Shown here: piece after piece, positions 1-6,139 of the stretch
How the letters are laid out: the number at the start of each line of letters is the position of its first letter
Position numbering within the stretch: the stretch's first letter is position 1
The notes under the pieces: model-generated
What the model saw: only the letters and a program-made list of their open reading frames with translations
Databases searched by the model: none
Told to the model about the DNA's origin: nothing
Origin: JASFJH01 sp050117725
Lineage (GTDB): Bacteria; Pseudomonadota; Gammaproteobacteria; AKS1
Direction of reading: 5' to 3'
DNA: 14,560 nt
NCBI GenBank assembly: GCA_050117725.1
Contig: JASFME010000030.1
Location: 1 to 14,560, forward strand
Position numbers and translations under genes: made by a program

Positions 1-293
1 TCAAGCAATTGCGCGGCAGCGGCGCCGTGGCAAGGCAATCTTTCGGTTCGCTGCTCGGTGTCATCAATAGCACGGCCCGGCCGGTGCTCAAGGATGCCGT
101 GCTCAAGCGCGTCGAAGAAGACCGGGCTAACAGCGTGCGTGTCTGGATCGAGGCTGTGGCCTTCGATGACCTGCTGCTGTGGCTCGGTGATTTGCAACGC
201 GGCTACGGCATTACGGCCTCGAGCCTCTCGGCCGAACGACTCGGCAAGCCCGGACGTGTTAACGCCCGCCTGATCCTGCGGGCACCGCGTTAA
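1..293 (+). CDS. gspM: Type II secretion system protein M, C-terminal part (partial)
   Basis: The frame is open from the left edge (first full codon at 3) to TAA at 291-293, so the gene starts outside the window and about 97 C-terminal residues are visible. GspM is a bitopic inner-membrane protein of the type II secretion assembly platform that contacts GspL. The visible part resembles the periplasmic ferredoxin-like domain: a V-R-V-W-I-E strand, an F-D-D-L-L-L-W-L-G-D-L helix, then a V-N-A-R-L-I-L strand near the end. This helix-strand pattern is typical of GspM C-termini. The transmembrane segment is not in view. The stop overlaps the next start (TAATG), so gspM and gspN are translationally coupled. 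The TTG at 9 is only an internal codon. Identification rests on the short C-terminal pattern plus the gspN neighbour. Confidence 0.8.
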   Translation, partial: KQLRGSGAVARQSFGSLLGVINSTARPVLKDAVLKRVEEDRANSVRVWIEAVAFDDLLLWLGDLQRGYGITASSLSAERLGKPGRVNARLILRAPR

Positions 294-1039
294 TGCGGCG
301 AGTATTGACGGCCGTCTGCGCGGCCCTGTTGCTGTATCTCGTGTTACTGGGCAACCGTTTCCCGGCAGCCTGGCTGGCCGGGTATTACGCCGAGCGGTTA
401 CCCTTCCAGCTGCACGACGTGCACGGCAGCATCTGGTCCGGTACGGCCCGGCTCAGTTATGCCGGCGTACAGTTCGAGGCGGTGCACTGGCAACTGGCCT
501 TCTGGCCGTTATTGCTCGGTGAGCAACACATCCGGTTACAGGTCAACGATCCGGGCTTGCGCCTGCAGGCCTGGTTGCAACATTCAAAAGAGCACAGCGA
601 GCTTGTTATCGATGAGCTGTGGCTGGATATCGCTCGCCTGAACCGGCTGCATGTGTTGCCGGCGGGGCTGGAACTCGGTGGCGAGCTACAAGCCGATGAG
701 TCTCTGCATGTCGTACTGGTGCCGGGCAGTTTCAGTGATGCCGCCGGCCAGCTTCGCTGGTCGCCTGCCTACTTGCTGGCCCCGCAAAGCTATCGCCATG
801 ACGGTTTTATTGCCGAACTGAAAGCGGATGACGGTCACCTGCTTCTGCTTGTGAGTGATCGCGGCGGTGAATTCAGTCTCGAGGCGATTGGCTGGCTGGA
901 TGTGCCGGGTAACTGGCAATACCGTTTGAGTATGCAGGCACGTGAGCATGCCTCGGAGACGGTGCGGCAGGCGATTCGCCAGCTCGGCAGGCCCGACGCC
1001 GAGGGCCGGTTTAGCCTTCAGGGATCAGGCAGGTTATGA
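293..1039 (+). CDS. gspN: Type II secretion system protein N
   Basis: This gene encodes 248 residues, within the usual GspN range. It has an N-terminal transmembrane anchor (about residues 4-20), then a periplasmic domain with the early signature H-D-V-H-G-S-I-W-S-G-T-A (about 42-53), characteristic of GspN and related AsmA-like/C-protein folds. GspN is an accessory subunit of the type II secretion inner-membrane platform and is present only in some systems. The ATG overlaps the gspM stop by one base, indicating coupling, and gspN normally closes the gsp operon, as it appears to here. The stop TGA (1037-1039) interlocks with the minus-strand kinase gene whose stop lies at 1034-1036, so the two converge with a 6-bp overlap and no space for a terminator. 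The protein lacks other strong motifs; the call rests on the anchor, the signature and the gspM neighbour. Confidence 0.8.
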   Translation: MRRVLTAVCAALLLYLVLLGNRFPAAWLAGYYAERLPFQLHDVHGSIWSGTARLSYAGVQFEAVHWQLAFWPLLLGEQHIRLQVNDPGLRLQAWLQHSKEHSELVIDELWLDIARLNRLHVLPAGLELGGELQADESLHVVLVPGSFSDAAGQLRWSPAYLLAPQSYRHDGFIAELKADDGHLLLLVSDRGGEFSLEAIGWLDVPGNWQYRLSMQAREHASETVRQAIRQLGRPDAEGRFSLQGSGRL

Positions 1040-2719
1040 AGCAGTGTCGCTGAAACGCGCCAGCACTTCATGCAGGCGCTCGGGCGTTACCGGTTTGCTC
1101 AGGAATTCATTCATGCCTGCTTCCAGGCAGGCAAGCCGATCATCTTCGCTGATATTGGCCGTCAGGGCGATAATGGGGATGCGCTGTTCGGCATCTTCCT
1201 GTTGTCGCCAACGGCGCGTGGCCTCAATGCCATCGAGGTTCGGCATGTGCATGTCCATGAACACGATATCGTATTCATGGTTTTGTAATTGCTGCAGCGC
1301 CAGTTGCCCGTCCGGTACGACATCAATATGGTGGCCGGCCTGCCCGAGTTGCTGGGTGATAAACAGGGCATTAATGTCGCTGTCTTCAGCCAGCAGCACA
1401 CGCAGTGCCGCCTTTTCCTCGATATTTGATACCTGTTCATCGGCTACGCCGGGAACCGGCGTCGATACAGAGGCACGTGCCAGCGGCAACTCGATCCAGA
1501 AGGTGCTGCCGTCACCGGGATGGCTCTCGGCGCCAATATAGCCATGCATGAGCCGGGTCAGTTCCTTGGCGATCGTCGTGCCCAGTCCGGTACCACCGTA
1601 ACGGCGCGTGGTTGATGAATCGGCCTGGGTGAAGCCCTCGAAGATCAGATCGAGTTTTTCCGGTTCAATGCCGATACCGGTATCCCTGATCTCGATGCGC
1701 AACATGCCGGGATGATTGACGGCGGGCAGGGCGTGTATGTCGACCTTGCCGTGGTCGGTAAACTTGATGGCGTTGCCGGCCAGGTTGAGAATGACCTGGC
1801 ACAGGCGATAGGAATCACCATGGAAATGGTTACCGAGCTGTGGTGCGATCTGGTAATCAAAACCGATACGTTTTTGTTTGGCGATCGGCCCGAGCATGGT
1901 GCTGACATCCTGCATGACCTCTTCGAGCTGGAAGTCATGCATATCGAGCGTGATCTTGTTGGCCTCGATCTTGGAAAAATCCAGGATGTCATTGATCAGC
2001 ATGTGCAGGCGGTTGGCGGAGACGGACAGGCCGTCGACATAGATCTGCTGTTCGTTGTCCAGCGGGGTGGTCTTGAGCAGGCTGATCATGCCGATGGCGC
2101 CGCTCATCGGTGTACGGATCTCGTGACTCATGGTGGCGAGAAACCGGCTCTTGGCCTGGTTGGCGCGGTCGGCGTCCTCGCGGGCGCGCTGGATGGTTTT
2201 CAGCATGGCATCGAGGTACAGGGGCAGGACGATAAGCGCAATCAGCTTGAAGGTGCTCTCCAGCGCGTGGCTGGAAAAGTCTGCATCGAGTGCACACACC
2301 AGGCCGTAGGAAAGCGCACTGAGTCCTGACGCGGCAAACAGGTATGAGCGGCCAAAGCGGCCGCCCTGGCTGATAAAGATCAGGATATACAGCAGGTAGA
2401 ACGGGCTGTCGGATTTACCCACCAGCAAACTGGAAACCGTGACATAAGTGATGTCGATGGCGGTCACGATGTAACGACGCGGGATATTGCCGGGCCATTT
2501 CAGGATCAGGGCAAACACGATCAGCGCATAGATCATGTACGTGAACAGCAGGATGAAAAAGCCGGTGGTGGTGATGTCGAAGATATCCAGCCAGGTACCA
2601 AACGCCAGGTAGAGGCTGACGAAGACACCGATAGCGATACGTACGATGCCGGACTTGTACTCCTGATCGGCGCGGATTCCTTCGGGTATCCGTGTTTTTA
2701 TACTGCCCAGGATCGACAT
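1034..2719 (-). CDS. RpfC-like hybrid sensor histidine kinase (5 TM, HisKA, HATPase, REC; no Hpt)
   Basis: Counting from the ATG at 2719 the protein has 561 residues. A membrane input domain of about five hydrophobic segments (residues 25-45, 50-73, 83-100, 105-120, 125-170) has no large periplasmic loop. Next come a HisKA helix with phospho-acceptor His199 in S-H-E-I-R-T-P, a HATPase with N-box Asn312/Asn316, D-T-G-I-G (346-350) and G-G-T-G-L-G, then a receiver domain with acid pair Glu445/Asp446, Asp489, Thr520 and Lys542. The input domain, the R-A-N-Q-A-K-S-R-F-L linker and the G-T-G-L-G-T-T-I-A box closely resemble RpfC, the DSF quorum sensor. RpfC, however, ends in an Hpt domain, whereas this protein stops about 20 residues after the receiver. 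No rpfF or rpfG is present here. An upstream TTG at 2767 or ATG at 2764 would add up to 16 residues and overlap yrfG; neither has a clear ribosome-binding site. The 19-bp spacing suggests cotranscription with yrfG. The ligand is unknown. Confidence 0.85.
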   Translation of the reverse strand: MSILGSIKTRIPEGIRADQEYKSGIVRIAIGVFVSLYLAFGTWLDIFDITTTGFFILLFTYMIYALIVFALILKWPGNIPRRYIVTAIDITYVTVSSLLVGKSDSPFYLLYILIFISQGGRFGRSYLFAASGLSALSYGLVCALDADFSSHALESTFKLIALIVLPLYLDAMLKTIQRAREDADRANQAKSRFLATMSHEIRTPMSGAIGMISLLKTTPLDNEQQIYVDGLSVSANRLHMLINDILDFSKIEANKITLDMHDFQLEEVMQDVSTMLGPIAKQKRIGFDYQIAPQLGNHFHGDSYRLCQVILNLAGNAIKFTDHGKVDIHALPAVNHPGMLRIEIRDTGIGIEPEKLDLIFEGFTQADSSTTRRYGGTGLGTTIAKELTRLMHGYIGAESHPGDGSTFWIELPLARASVSTPVPGVADEQVSNIEEKAALRVLLAEDSDINALFITQQLGQAGHHIDVVPDGQLALQQLQNHEYDIVFMDMHMPNLDGIEATRRWRQQEDAEQRIPIIALTANISEDDRLACLEAGMNEFLSKPVTPERLHEVLARFSDTAS

Positions 2720-2738
2720 GCTTGTTTTGGCCGCTGTG

Positions 2739-3434
2739 TTATCCCCCAACCGGCATAATATCATCAAAGGTTTCTATTGCAGCAAATTCCCCGACATCTT
2801 TAGGCGGACTTTTCGTGTCAGGTCGGTGCACAGCGAGCAGGTATTTGATGCCGTATTCATGTGCCGAGCGGAGCACCGGCAGGCTGTCATCAACGAGCAG
2901 GGTGCTGGCCGGTTCATAGCTGAGTTTTTCCTGCAGGCGAGTCCAGAATTCGGGTGCCTCCTTGGGCATGCCAAAATCATGCGCACAGACAATCGCATCA
3001 AAATGGCCACCAAGCCGGGTACGTTCCATTTTCAGCTCCAGGCTTTTCATGTGTGCATTGGTCACCAGCGCCATGAACTTGTTATTGCGCCGTACCTCGT
3101 CGAGAAAATCGATGACATGCGGATGGATACTGATCAGGTGGTCAACCTCGTATTTCAGTTCGGCGATGTCCATGCCGAGTTGCCGTGACCAGTAATCCAG
3201 GCAATACCAGTTCATGGTGCCTTCGACACGTTGAAAGCGTGGGTACAGTTGCCGCTTGGCGTCATGCACATCAAGTGCGTGTTTTTCAGCATAGCGCAGC
3301 GGCACATGCTCCAGCCAGAAGTGGGTATCAAAGTGCAGGTCGAGCAGTGTGCCATCCATATCGAGGAGGACGGTGTCTATGTGTTGCCAGTCAAGCATGA
3401 TTTCGCAGTGTGGGTCGGTGTCGGGATCTGGCAT
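2739..3434 (-). CDS. yrfG: GMP/IMP nucleotidase-like HAD hydrolase (YrfG family)
   Basis: The 231-residue protein is a haloacid-dehalogenase-superfamily phosphatase. Motif I D-M-D-G-T has nucleophile Asp25 and acid/base Asp27; motif II is Thr125 in V-T-N-A-H; motif III is Lys158 in G-M-P-K-E; motif IV is Asp182/Asp183 in V-D-D-S. Segments such as W-Y-C-L-D-Y-W-S and the D-T-V-L-L-D-M-D-G-T-L-L-D-L start match E. coli YrfG closely. YrfG dephosphorylates purine 5'-mononucleotides, mainly GMP and IMP. E. coli YrfG begins near the second Met here (Met13, ATG at 3398), so the extra 12 residues may not be translated; neither start has a strong ribosome-binding site. The gene is divergent from the secreted-protein/nudE/cysQ run, in keeping with a yrfG-nudE-cysQ association in gammaproteobacteria, and is followed closely by the hybrid kinase gene. 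Confidence 0.88.
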   Translation of the reverse strand: MPDPDTDPHCEIMLDWQHIDTVLLDMDGTLLDLHFDTHFWLEHVPLRYAEKHALDVHDAKRQLYPRFQRVEGTMNWYCLDYWSRQLGMDIAELKYEVDHLISIHPHVIDFLDEVRRNNKFMALVTNAHMKSLELKMERTRLGGHFDAIVCAHDFGMPKEAPEFWTRLQEKLSYEPASTLLVDDSLPVLRSAHEYGIKYLLAVHRPDTKSPPKDVGEFAAIETFDDIMPVGG

Positions 3435-3441
3435 CGCCCTG

Positions 3442-3468
3442 TTGGCAGTGCCTGTTATCGTCTATAGT
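3442..3468 (+). promoter_or_regulatory. Possible sigma70-type promoter for the secreted protein-nudE-cysQ run
   Basis: TTGGCA (3442-3447) and TATAGT (3463-3468) are reasonable -35 and -10 boxes, but the spacer is only 15 bp, shorter than the preferred 17. It sits in the only gap between yrfG and the + strand run. A perfect 11-nt palindrome GTAACAGTTAC (3474-3484) lies at about the expected start of transcription. Tentative. Confidence 0.3.
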
Positions 3469-3498
3469 GAATAGTAACAGTTACCGGCATCCTGGTGC

Positions 3499-3505
3499 AG
3501 GAGGT
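3499..3505 (+). promoter_or_regulatory. Consensus Shine-Dalgarno that fixes the start at 3510
   Basis: AGGAGGT, complementary to the 16S rRNA tail, ends four bases before ATG 3510. It excludes the in-frame GTG at 3495, which would place the ribosome-binding site inside the coding region. It is the strongest ribosome-binding site noticed in the window. Confidence 0.8.
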
Positions 3506-3509
3506 GGCT

Positions 3510-4265
3510 ATGAACATACATGGTATGGGGTTATTGGGGTGTGTGCTGTCGTTGTTATTTGCCGTGTCGGCAGCGGCTGAACCCCTGACAGCCGAGCAGC
3601 AGGAAGAGTGGCTGTTCGATGACTCGGATTCGCTGATTGACGAGGTAAATGAGGGCGAACTGGTTTTCCTTGAAAATCCGCCTGCCAGGGTCGTGCATCA
3701 CCACGCCAACCGCGTCGTGATTACCCAGGAAAGTATCGATGAGGGCTGGGTGCGGCTTAACCAGTGTCACAGTAATCTCGACAAGGTCAGTCGGGCGCAA
3801 ATCGTGTTTCGCCCGGACCGCGTGCGCAAGCTCAAGGTCAGCCGCGTGGCGAATATTGCCAGCGCACGGGTCGAGGGGGCCACGGTGCAACTGCACGATA
3901 TCTCGGATAATGCGCAGTTATGTATCGACGCGGAAACCCGCGTGTTTGTCTATAACGGCGACGGGACATTCAGCCTGCGTAGCGGGCCGTATATGCGCCG
4001 CTTCCTCGACGGCTTCTACCCGATGCGGGTATCGATGAAAGTCACGCTGGCAACCGACAAACTGCGGTTTGCCGATATCAGCCCGGCCGCGCAAAAGGGG
4101 TTTGCGGTCGAACGGCAAAACGGGGCCATTCACTACGACGCCTGGTTCGAGGGCCGCCTGAACACGGAAATCCGCTTCTATAGCCAGGGTGCGCTATCGC
4201 GCGCCGATGAGGAGCGTGCCCGTGCTATGATTGCAGATCTGGAACAGCGCAAGCTTTCACAATAG
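3510..4265 (+). CDS. Unknown exported protein (hypothetical)
   Basis: I do not recognise this 251-residue protein. It has a likely Sec signal peptide: hydrophobic core at residues 7-20 and an A-A-A site after residue 23, giving mature E-P-L-T. The mature part is mixed strand and helix, with a conserved-looking W-V-R-L-N-Q-C-H stretch and two cysteines (one there, one in A-Q-L-C-I-D) that could form a disulfide in the periplasm. There is no lipobox of convincing form, no later membrane segment and no catalytic motif I can name. The C-terminal E-I-R-F-Y-S-Q segment and charged helix look like the end of a beta-rich domain. The start is set by a perfect Shine-Dalgarno. nudE follows after 31 bp, so the three + strand genes are probably one transcript; whether this protein is functionally linked to nucleotide turnover is unknown. 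Confidence 0.75.
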   Translation: MNIHGMGLLGCVLSLLFAVSAAAEPLTAEQQEEWLFDDSDSLIDEVNEGELVFLENPPARVVHHHANRVVITQESIDEGWVRLNQCHSNLDKVSRAQIVFRPDRVRKLKVSRVANIASARVEGATVQLHDISDNAQLCIDAETRVFVYNGDGTFSLRSGPYMRRFLDGFYPMRVSMKVTLATDKLRFADISPAAQKGFAVERQNGAIHYDAWFEGRLNTEIRFYSQGALSRADEERARAMIADLEQRKLSQ

Positions 4266-4296
4266 ATCATGGCAATCATTGGCAGTCGGTGCGTGC

Positions 4297-4845
4297 ATGC
4301 GGAAAAAACCTGAGGTCTTGCAAACCGAGACTATTGCACGTACCCGTATCTTCAGTATCGAACAGCGGCAATTGCGTTTTTCCAATGGTCGCACGGTCAG
4401 CTATGAGCGTGTCACGGGCTCACTGAACGGCTCTGTGCTGATCATCCCGGTTCTCAATGACGACACGGTACTGCTTGTCCGTGAATATGCCGCAGGTGTA
4501 CACCGCTACGAGCTTGGCCTGCCAAAAGGCCGGCTTGAAGAAGGCGAGCCGGCGCTCGGGGCGGCCAACCGTGAGATCATGGAGGAAGTCGGGTATGCTG
4601 CCAACAGGCTGGAACTGTTGCGGACCATGACACTGGCACCCGGTTATCTTGGCTCGCGCACGCATATTGTGCTGGCGCGCGATCTGTACCCGGCAAAACG
4701 TGATGGTGATGAACCCGAAGAAGTCGAAGTGGTGCCCTGGCCACTGGCGCGGTTGGATGAGTTACTGGCCAGCAATGAACTGACCGAGGCACGCACGATT
4801 GCCGCGCTGTACCTGTTACGCGACCGTTTGCATAACGAACAATGA
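4297..4845 (+). CDS. nudE: Nudix hydrolase NudE (ADP compounds hydrolase)
   Basis: Starting at ATG 4297 the protein has 182 residues, close to E. coli NudE (186). The Nudix box G-x5-E-x7-R-E-U-x-E-E-x-G-U spans about residues 78-100, with R-E-I-M-E-E-V-G-Y as its metal-binding core. NudE-type flanking features include the early V-L-Q-T-E-T-I-A-R-T-R-I-F start, Y-E-L-G-L-P-K-G before the box, M-T-L-A-P-G-Y after it, and a D-L-Y-P...D-E-P-E-E segment. The family hydrolyses ADP-ribose, NADH and diadenosine polyphosphates in the cytosol. The frame stays open upstream to 4231, overlapping the preceding gene, but those residues do not resemble the family. The ribosome-binding site is weak, suggesting coupling to the upstream gene. 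cysQ begins 11 bp after the stop. Confidence 0.9.
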   Translation: MRKKPEVLQTETIARTRIFSIEQRQLRFSNGRTVSYERVTGSLNGSVLIIPVLNDDTVLLVREYAAGVHRYELGLPKGRLEEGEPALGAANREIMEEVGYAANRLELLRTMTLAPGYLGSRTHIVLARDLYPAKRDGDEPEEVEVVPWPLARLDELLASNELTEARTIAALYLLRDRLHNEQ

Positions 4846-4855
4846 GTATGGCTTT

Positions 4856-5659
4856 ATGTCGCTGGATTATTGTGCACTGTTAAAAGGCGTTATCCCGATT
4901 GCCCGCCAGGCCGGCGAGGCCATCCTCGCCATCTACGAAACGGACTACGCCATCGAGCACAAGGATGATAAAACCCCGTTGACCGAGGCCGATATGGCGG
5001 CCCACCATATCATCGATGACGGGCTTGCCCTGCTTACCCCGGATATACCGATTCTTTCTGAAGAATCAGCAAAGATCCCCTTCAGCGAACGCCGGCATTG
5101 GCATACCTACTGGCTGGTTGACCCGCTCGACGGTACGCGGGAATTCATCAAGCGCAATGGCGAGTTCACCGTGAATATCGCCTTGATTGAAAATGGCGAG
5201 GCCGTGGTCGGCATGGTCTATGTGCCGGTCAGTGGTGTCAGTTATTTTGCCTGCCGCACGCATGGCGCGTGGAAACAGGAGAAAGGCGGTAAACCGCAAC
5301 CGATCATGGTCAGGCCTTTGCCCGACAGCGGCCCGCTCGTGATTGCCGGCAGTCGCTCGCATAGTGGTGAATCCCTGAATCGTTTTCTCGCGAACATCGG
5401 CGACTACGAAATCATCAGCATGGGCAGCTCGCTGAAGTCCTGCCTGGTTGCCGAGGGCAAGGCGGATTTGTACGCGCGCCTTGGCCCGACCTCGGAATGG
5501 GATACCGCGGCGGCGCAGTGCGTGGTGGAAGAGGCGGGGGGCGTGGTGACTGACACCACTATGCATCGCCTTTACTACAATACGAAGGATGATCTGCTCA
5601 ATCCGTATTTCTTCGTTTCCGGCGACCCGGACAAGGACTGGTCCCAATACCTGGATTAG
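4856..5659 (+). CDS. cysQ: 3'(2'),5'-bisphosphate nucleotidase CysQ
   Basis: The 267-residue protein belongs to the inositol-monophosphatase-like, lithium-sensitive phosphatase superfamily. Metal ligands are visible: Glu69/Glu70 in L-S-E-E-S, Asp89 and Asp92 in D-P-L-D-G-T, and Asp216 in W-D-T-A-A. The strings E-F-I-K-R-N-G-E-F-T-V-N-I-A-L-I and G-S-S-L-K-S-C-L-V-A-E-G are specific to CysQ and separate it from SuhB. CysQ converts 3'-phosphoadenosine 5'-phosphate, left over from sulfate assimilation and sulfotransfer, to AMP. The gene follows nudE by 10 bp, an arrangement found in many gammaproteobacteria. The frame is open upstream to 4799, but ATG 4856 matches the family N-terminus and lies just after the nudE stop. 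The 3' end faces the small minus-strand gene at 5669 with only 9 bp between stops. Confidence 0.95.
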   Translation: MSLDYCALLKGVIPIARQAGEAILAIYETDYAIEHKDDKTPLTEADMAAHHIIDDGLALLTPDIPILSEESAKIPFSERRHWHTYWLVDPLDGTREFIKRNGEFTVNIALIENGEAVVGMVYVPVSGVSYFACRTHGAWKQEKGGKPQPIMVRPLPDSGPLVIAGSRSHSGESLNRFLANIGDYEIISMGSSLKSCLVAEGKADLYARLGPTSEWDTAAAQCVVEEAGGVVTDTTMHRLYYNTKDDLLNPYFFVSGDPDKDWSQYLD

Positions 5660-5668
5660 TCAGCTGGA

Positions 5669-5872
5669 TTAATCGTAGCCGCAGTCGCGGTCGTCATAGA
5701 CGGCCATGATGGTTTTCAGTTCACCCAGTACAGCAGCGCATTCTTCGGCGTCCAGGTCACGGGTTGCGTGCACGGGCAGCCCGGTTTCAAGGCTGAATAT
5801 GGTCGCGCGCACCGCGTCACAGCCATTCTGGCAGAGTGCTTCGACACAACGATTGACCTTGTCAGAATCCAT
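5669..5872 (-). CDS. Small Cys-containing protein of unknown function
   Basis: This is a 67-residue acidic protein with no name I can assign. It looks like a helix (V-N-R-C-V-E-A-L-C-Q-N-G-C-D-A-V), a short hairpin and a second helix (E-E-C-A-A-V-L-G-E-L-K-T-I-M-A-V-Y). The N-terminal cysteines are at 9, 14 and 18, with further ones at 45 and 64, a count that would allow metal binding or disulfides. There is no signal peptide and no membrane segment. It starts 22 bp downstream of the tRNA-Phe 3' end on the same strand, has no evident Shine-Dalgarno and no visible promoter of its own, so it is probably read from the tRNA promoter. The regular amphipathic pattern favours a real gene over a chance frame, but homology was not checked. 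Confidence 0.6.
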   Translation of the reverse strand: MDSDKVNRCVEALCQNGCDAVRATIFSLETGLPVHATRDLDAEECAAVLGELKTIMAVYDDRDCGYD

Positions 5873-5894
5873 AGTGAACAGAAAGCGGGAAAAG

Positions 5895-5970
5895 TGGTGG
5901 CCAGGGACGGAATCGAACCGCCGACACGGGGATTTTCAATCCCCTGCTCTACCAACTGAGCTACCTGGCC
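5895..5970 (-). tRNA. tRNA-Phe (anticodon GAA)
   Basis: The 76-nt cloverleaf includes an encoded CCA (5895-5897). Acceptor arms GGCCAGG / CCTGGCC, D-arm GCTC...GAGC, anticodon stem GGGGA/TCCCC with loop TTGAAAA (anticodon GAA), and T-arm with GGTTCGATTCC are all present and complementary. The gene is preceded by its own promoter and followed by the 67-residue gene on the same strand. Confidence 0.97.
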
Positions 5971-5982
5971 GTATTTTCGCAG

Positions 5983-6002
5983 GCTCCCGGTATCTCGGGA
6001 GC
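5983..6002 (-). other. Hairpin in the 5' leader of the tRNA-Phe transcript
   Basis: GCTCCCG (minus 6002-5996) and CGGGAGC (5989-5983) form a perfect 7-bp stem with a 6-nt loop. If transcription starts 6-7 nt after the -10 box, the primary transcript begins almost exactly with this hairpin, leaving 12 nt before the mature tRNA 5' end. Confidence 0.55.
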
Positions 6003-6007
6003 GCGCT

Positions 6008-6036
6008 ATTAAAGCGGCTGCGCCCCCATGAGTCAA
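6008..6036 (-). promoter_or_regulatory. Sigma70 promoter of tRNA-Phe
   Basis: On the minus strand TTGACT (6036-6031) and TTTAAT (6013-6008) are separated by 17 bp. The stretch after the -10 is GC-rich (AGCGCGCTCCCG), the discriminator type found at stringently controlled stable-RNA promoters. Start expected near 6001. Confidence 0.7.
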
Positions 6037-6139
6037 GCCGGATCAGGGTATAGCCCTGCATAATCCGCTGTTGAACGGGGTTGCGGCTTGTATCGCGCTG
6101 CTCTAGGGTGCGCGTTACAGCTTTGCTAAAAGGATATCC

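Noticed and set aside
1712..2329. 205-residue open frame on the + strand
   Set aside because: It lies fully antisense to the histidine kinase HisKA/HATPase region and shows no domain of its own.
3510..3545. Lipoprotein signal (L-L-G-C) in the unknown exported protein
   Set aside because: The Cys is at residue 11 with no basic N-terminus and too short a hydrophobic core before it; the A-A-A signal peptidase I site after residue 23 is a better fit.
5716..6036. Open frame of about 106 residues across tRNA-Phe on the minus strand
   Set aside because: It contains the familiar translation of a tRNA gene (V-A-Q-L-V-E-Q...G-G-S-I-P-S) and overlaps the better-supported 67-residue gene.
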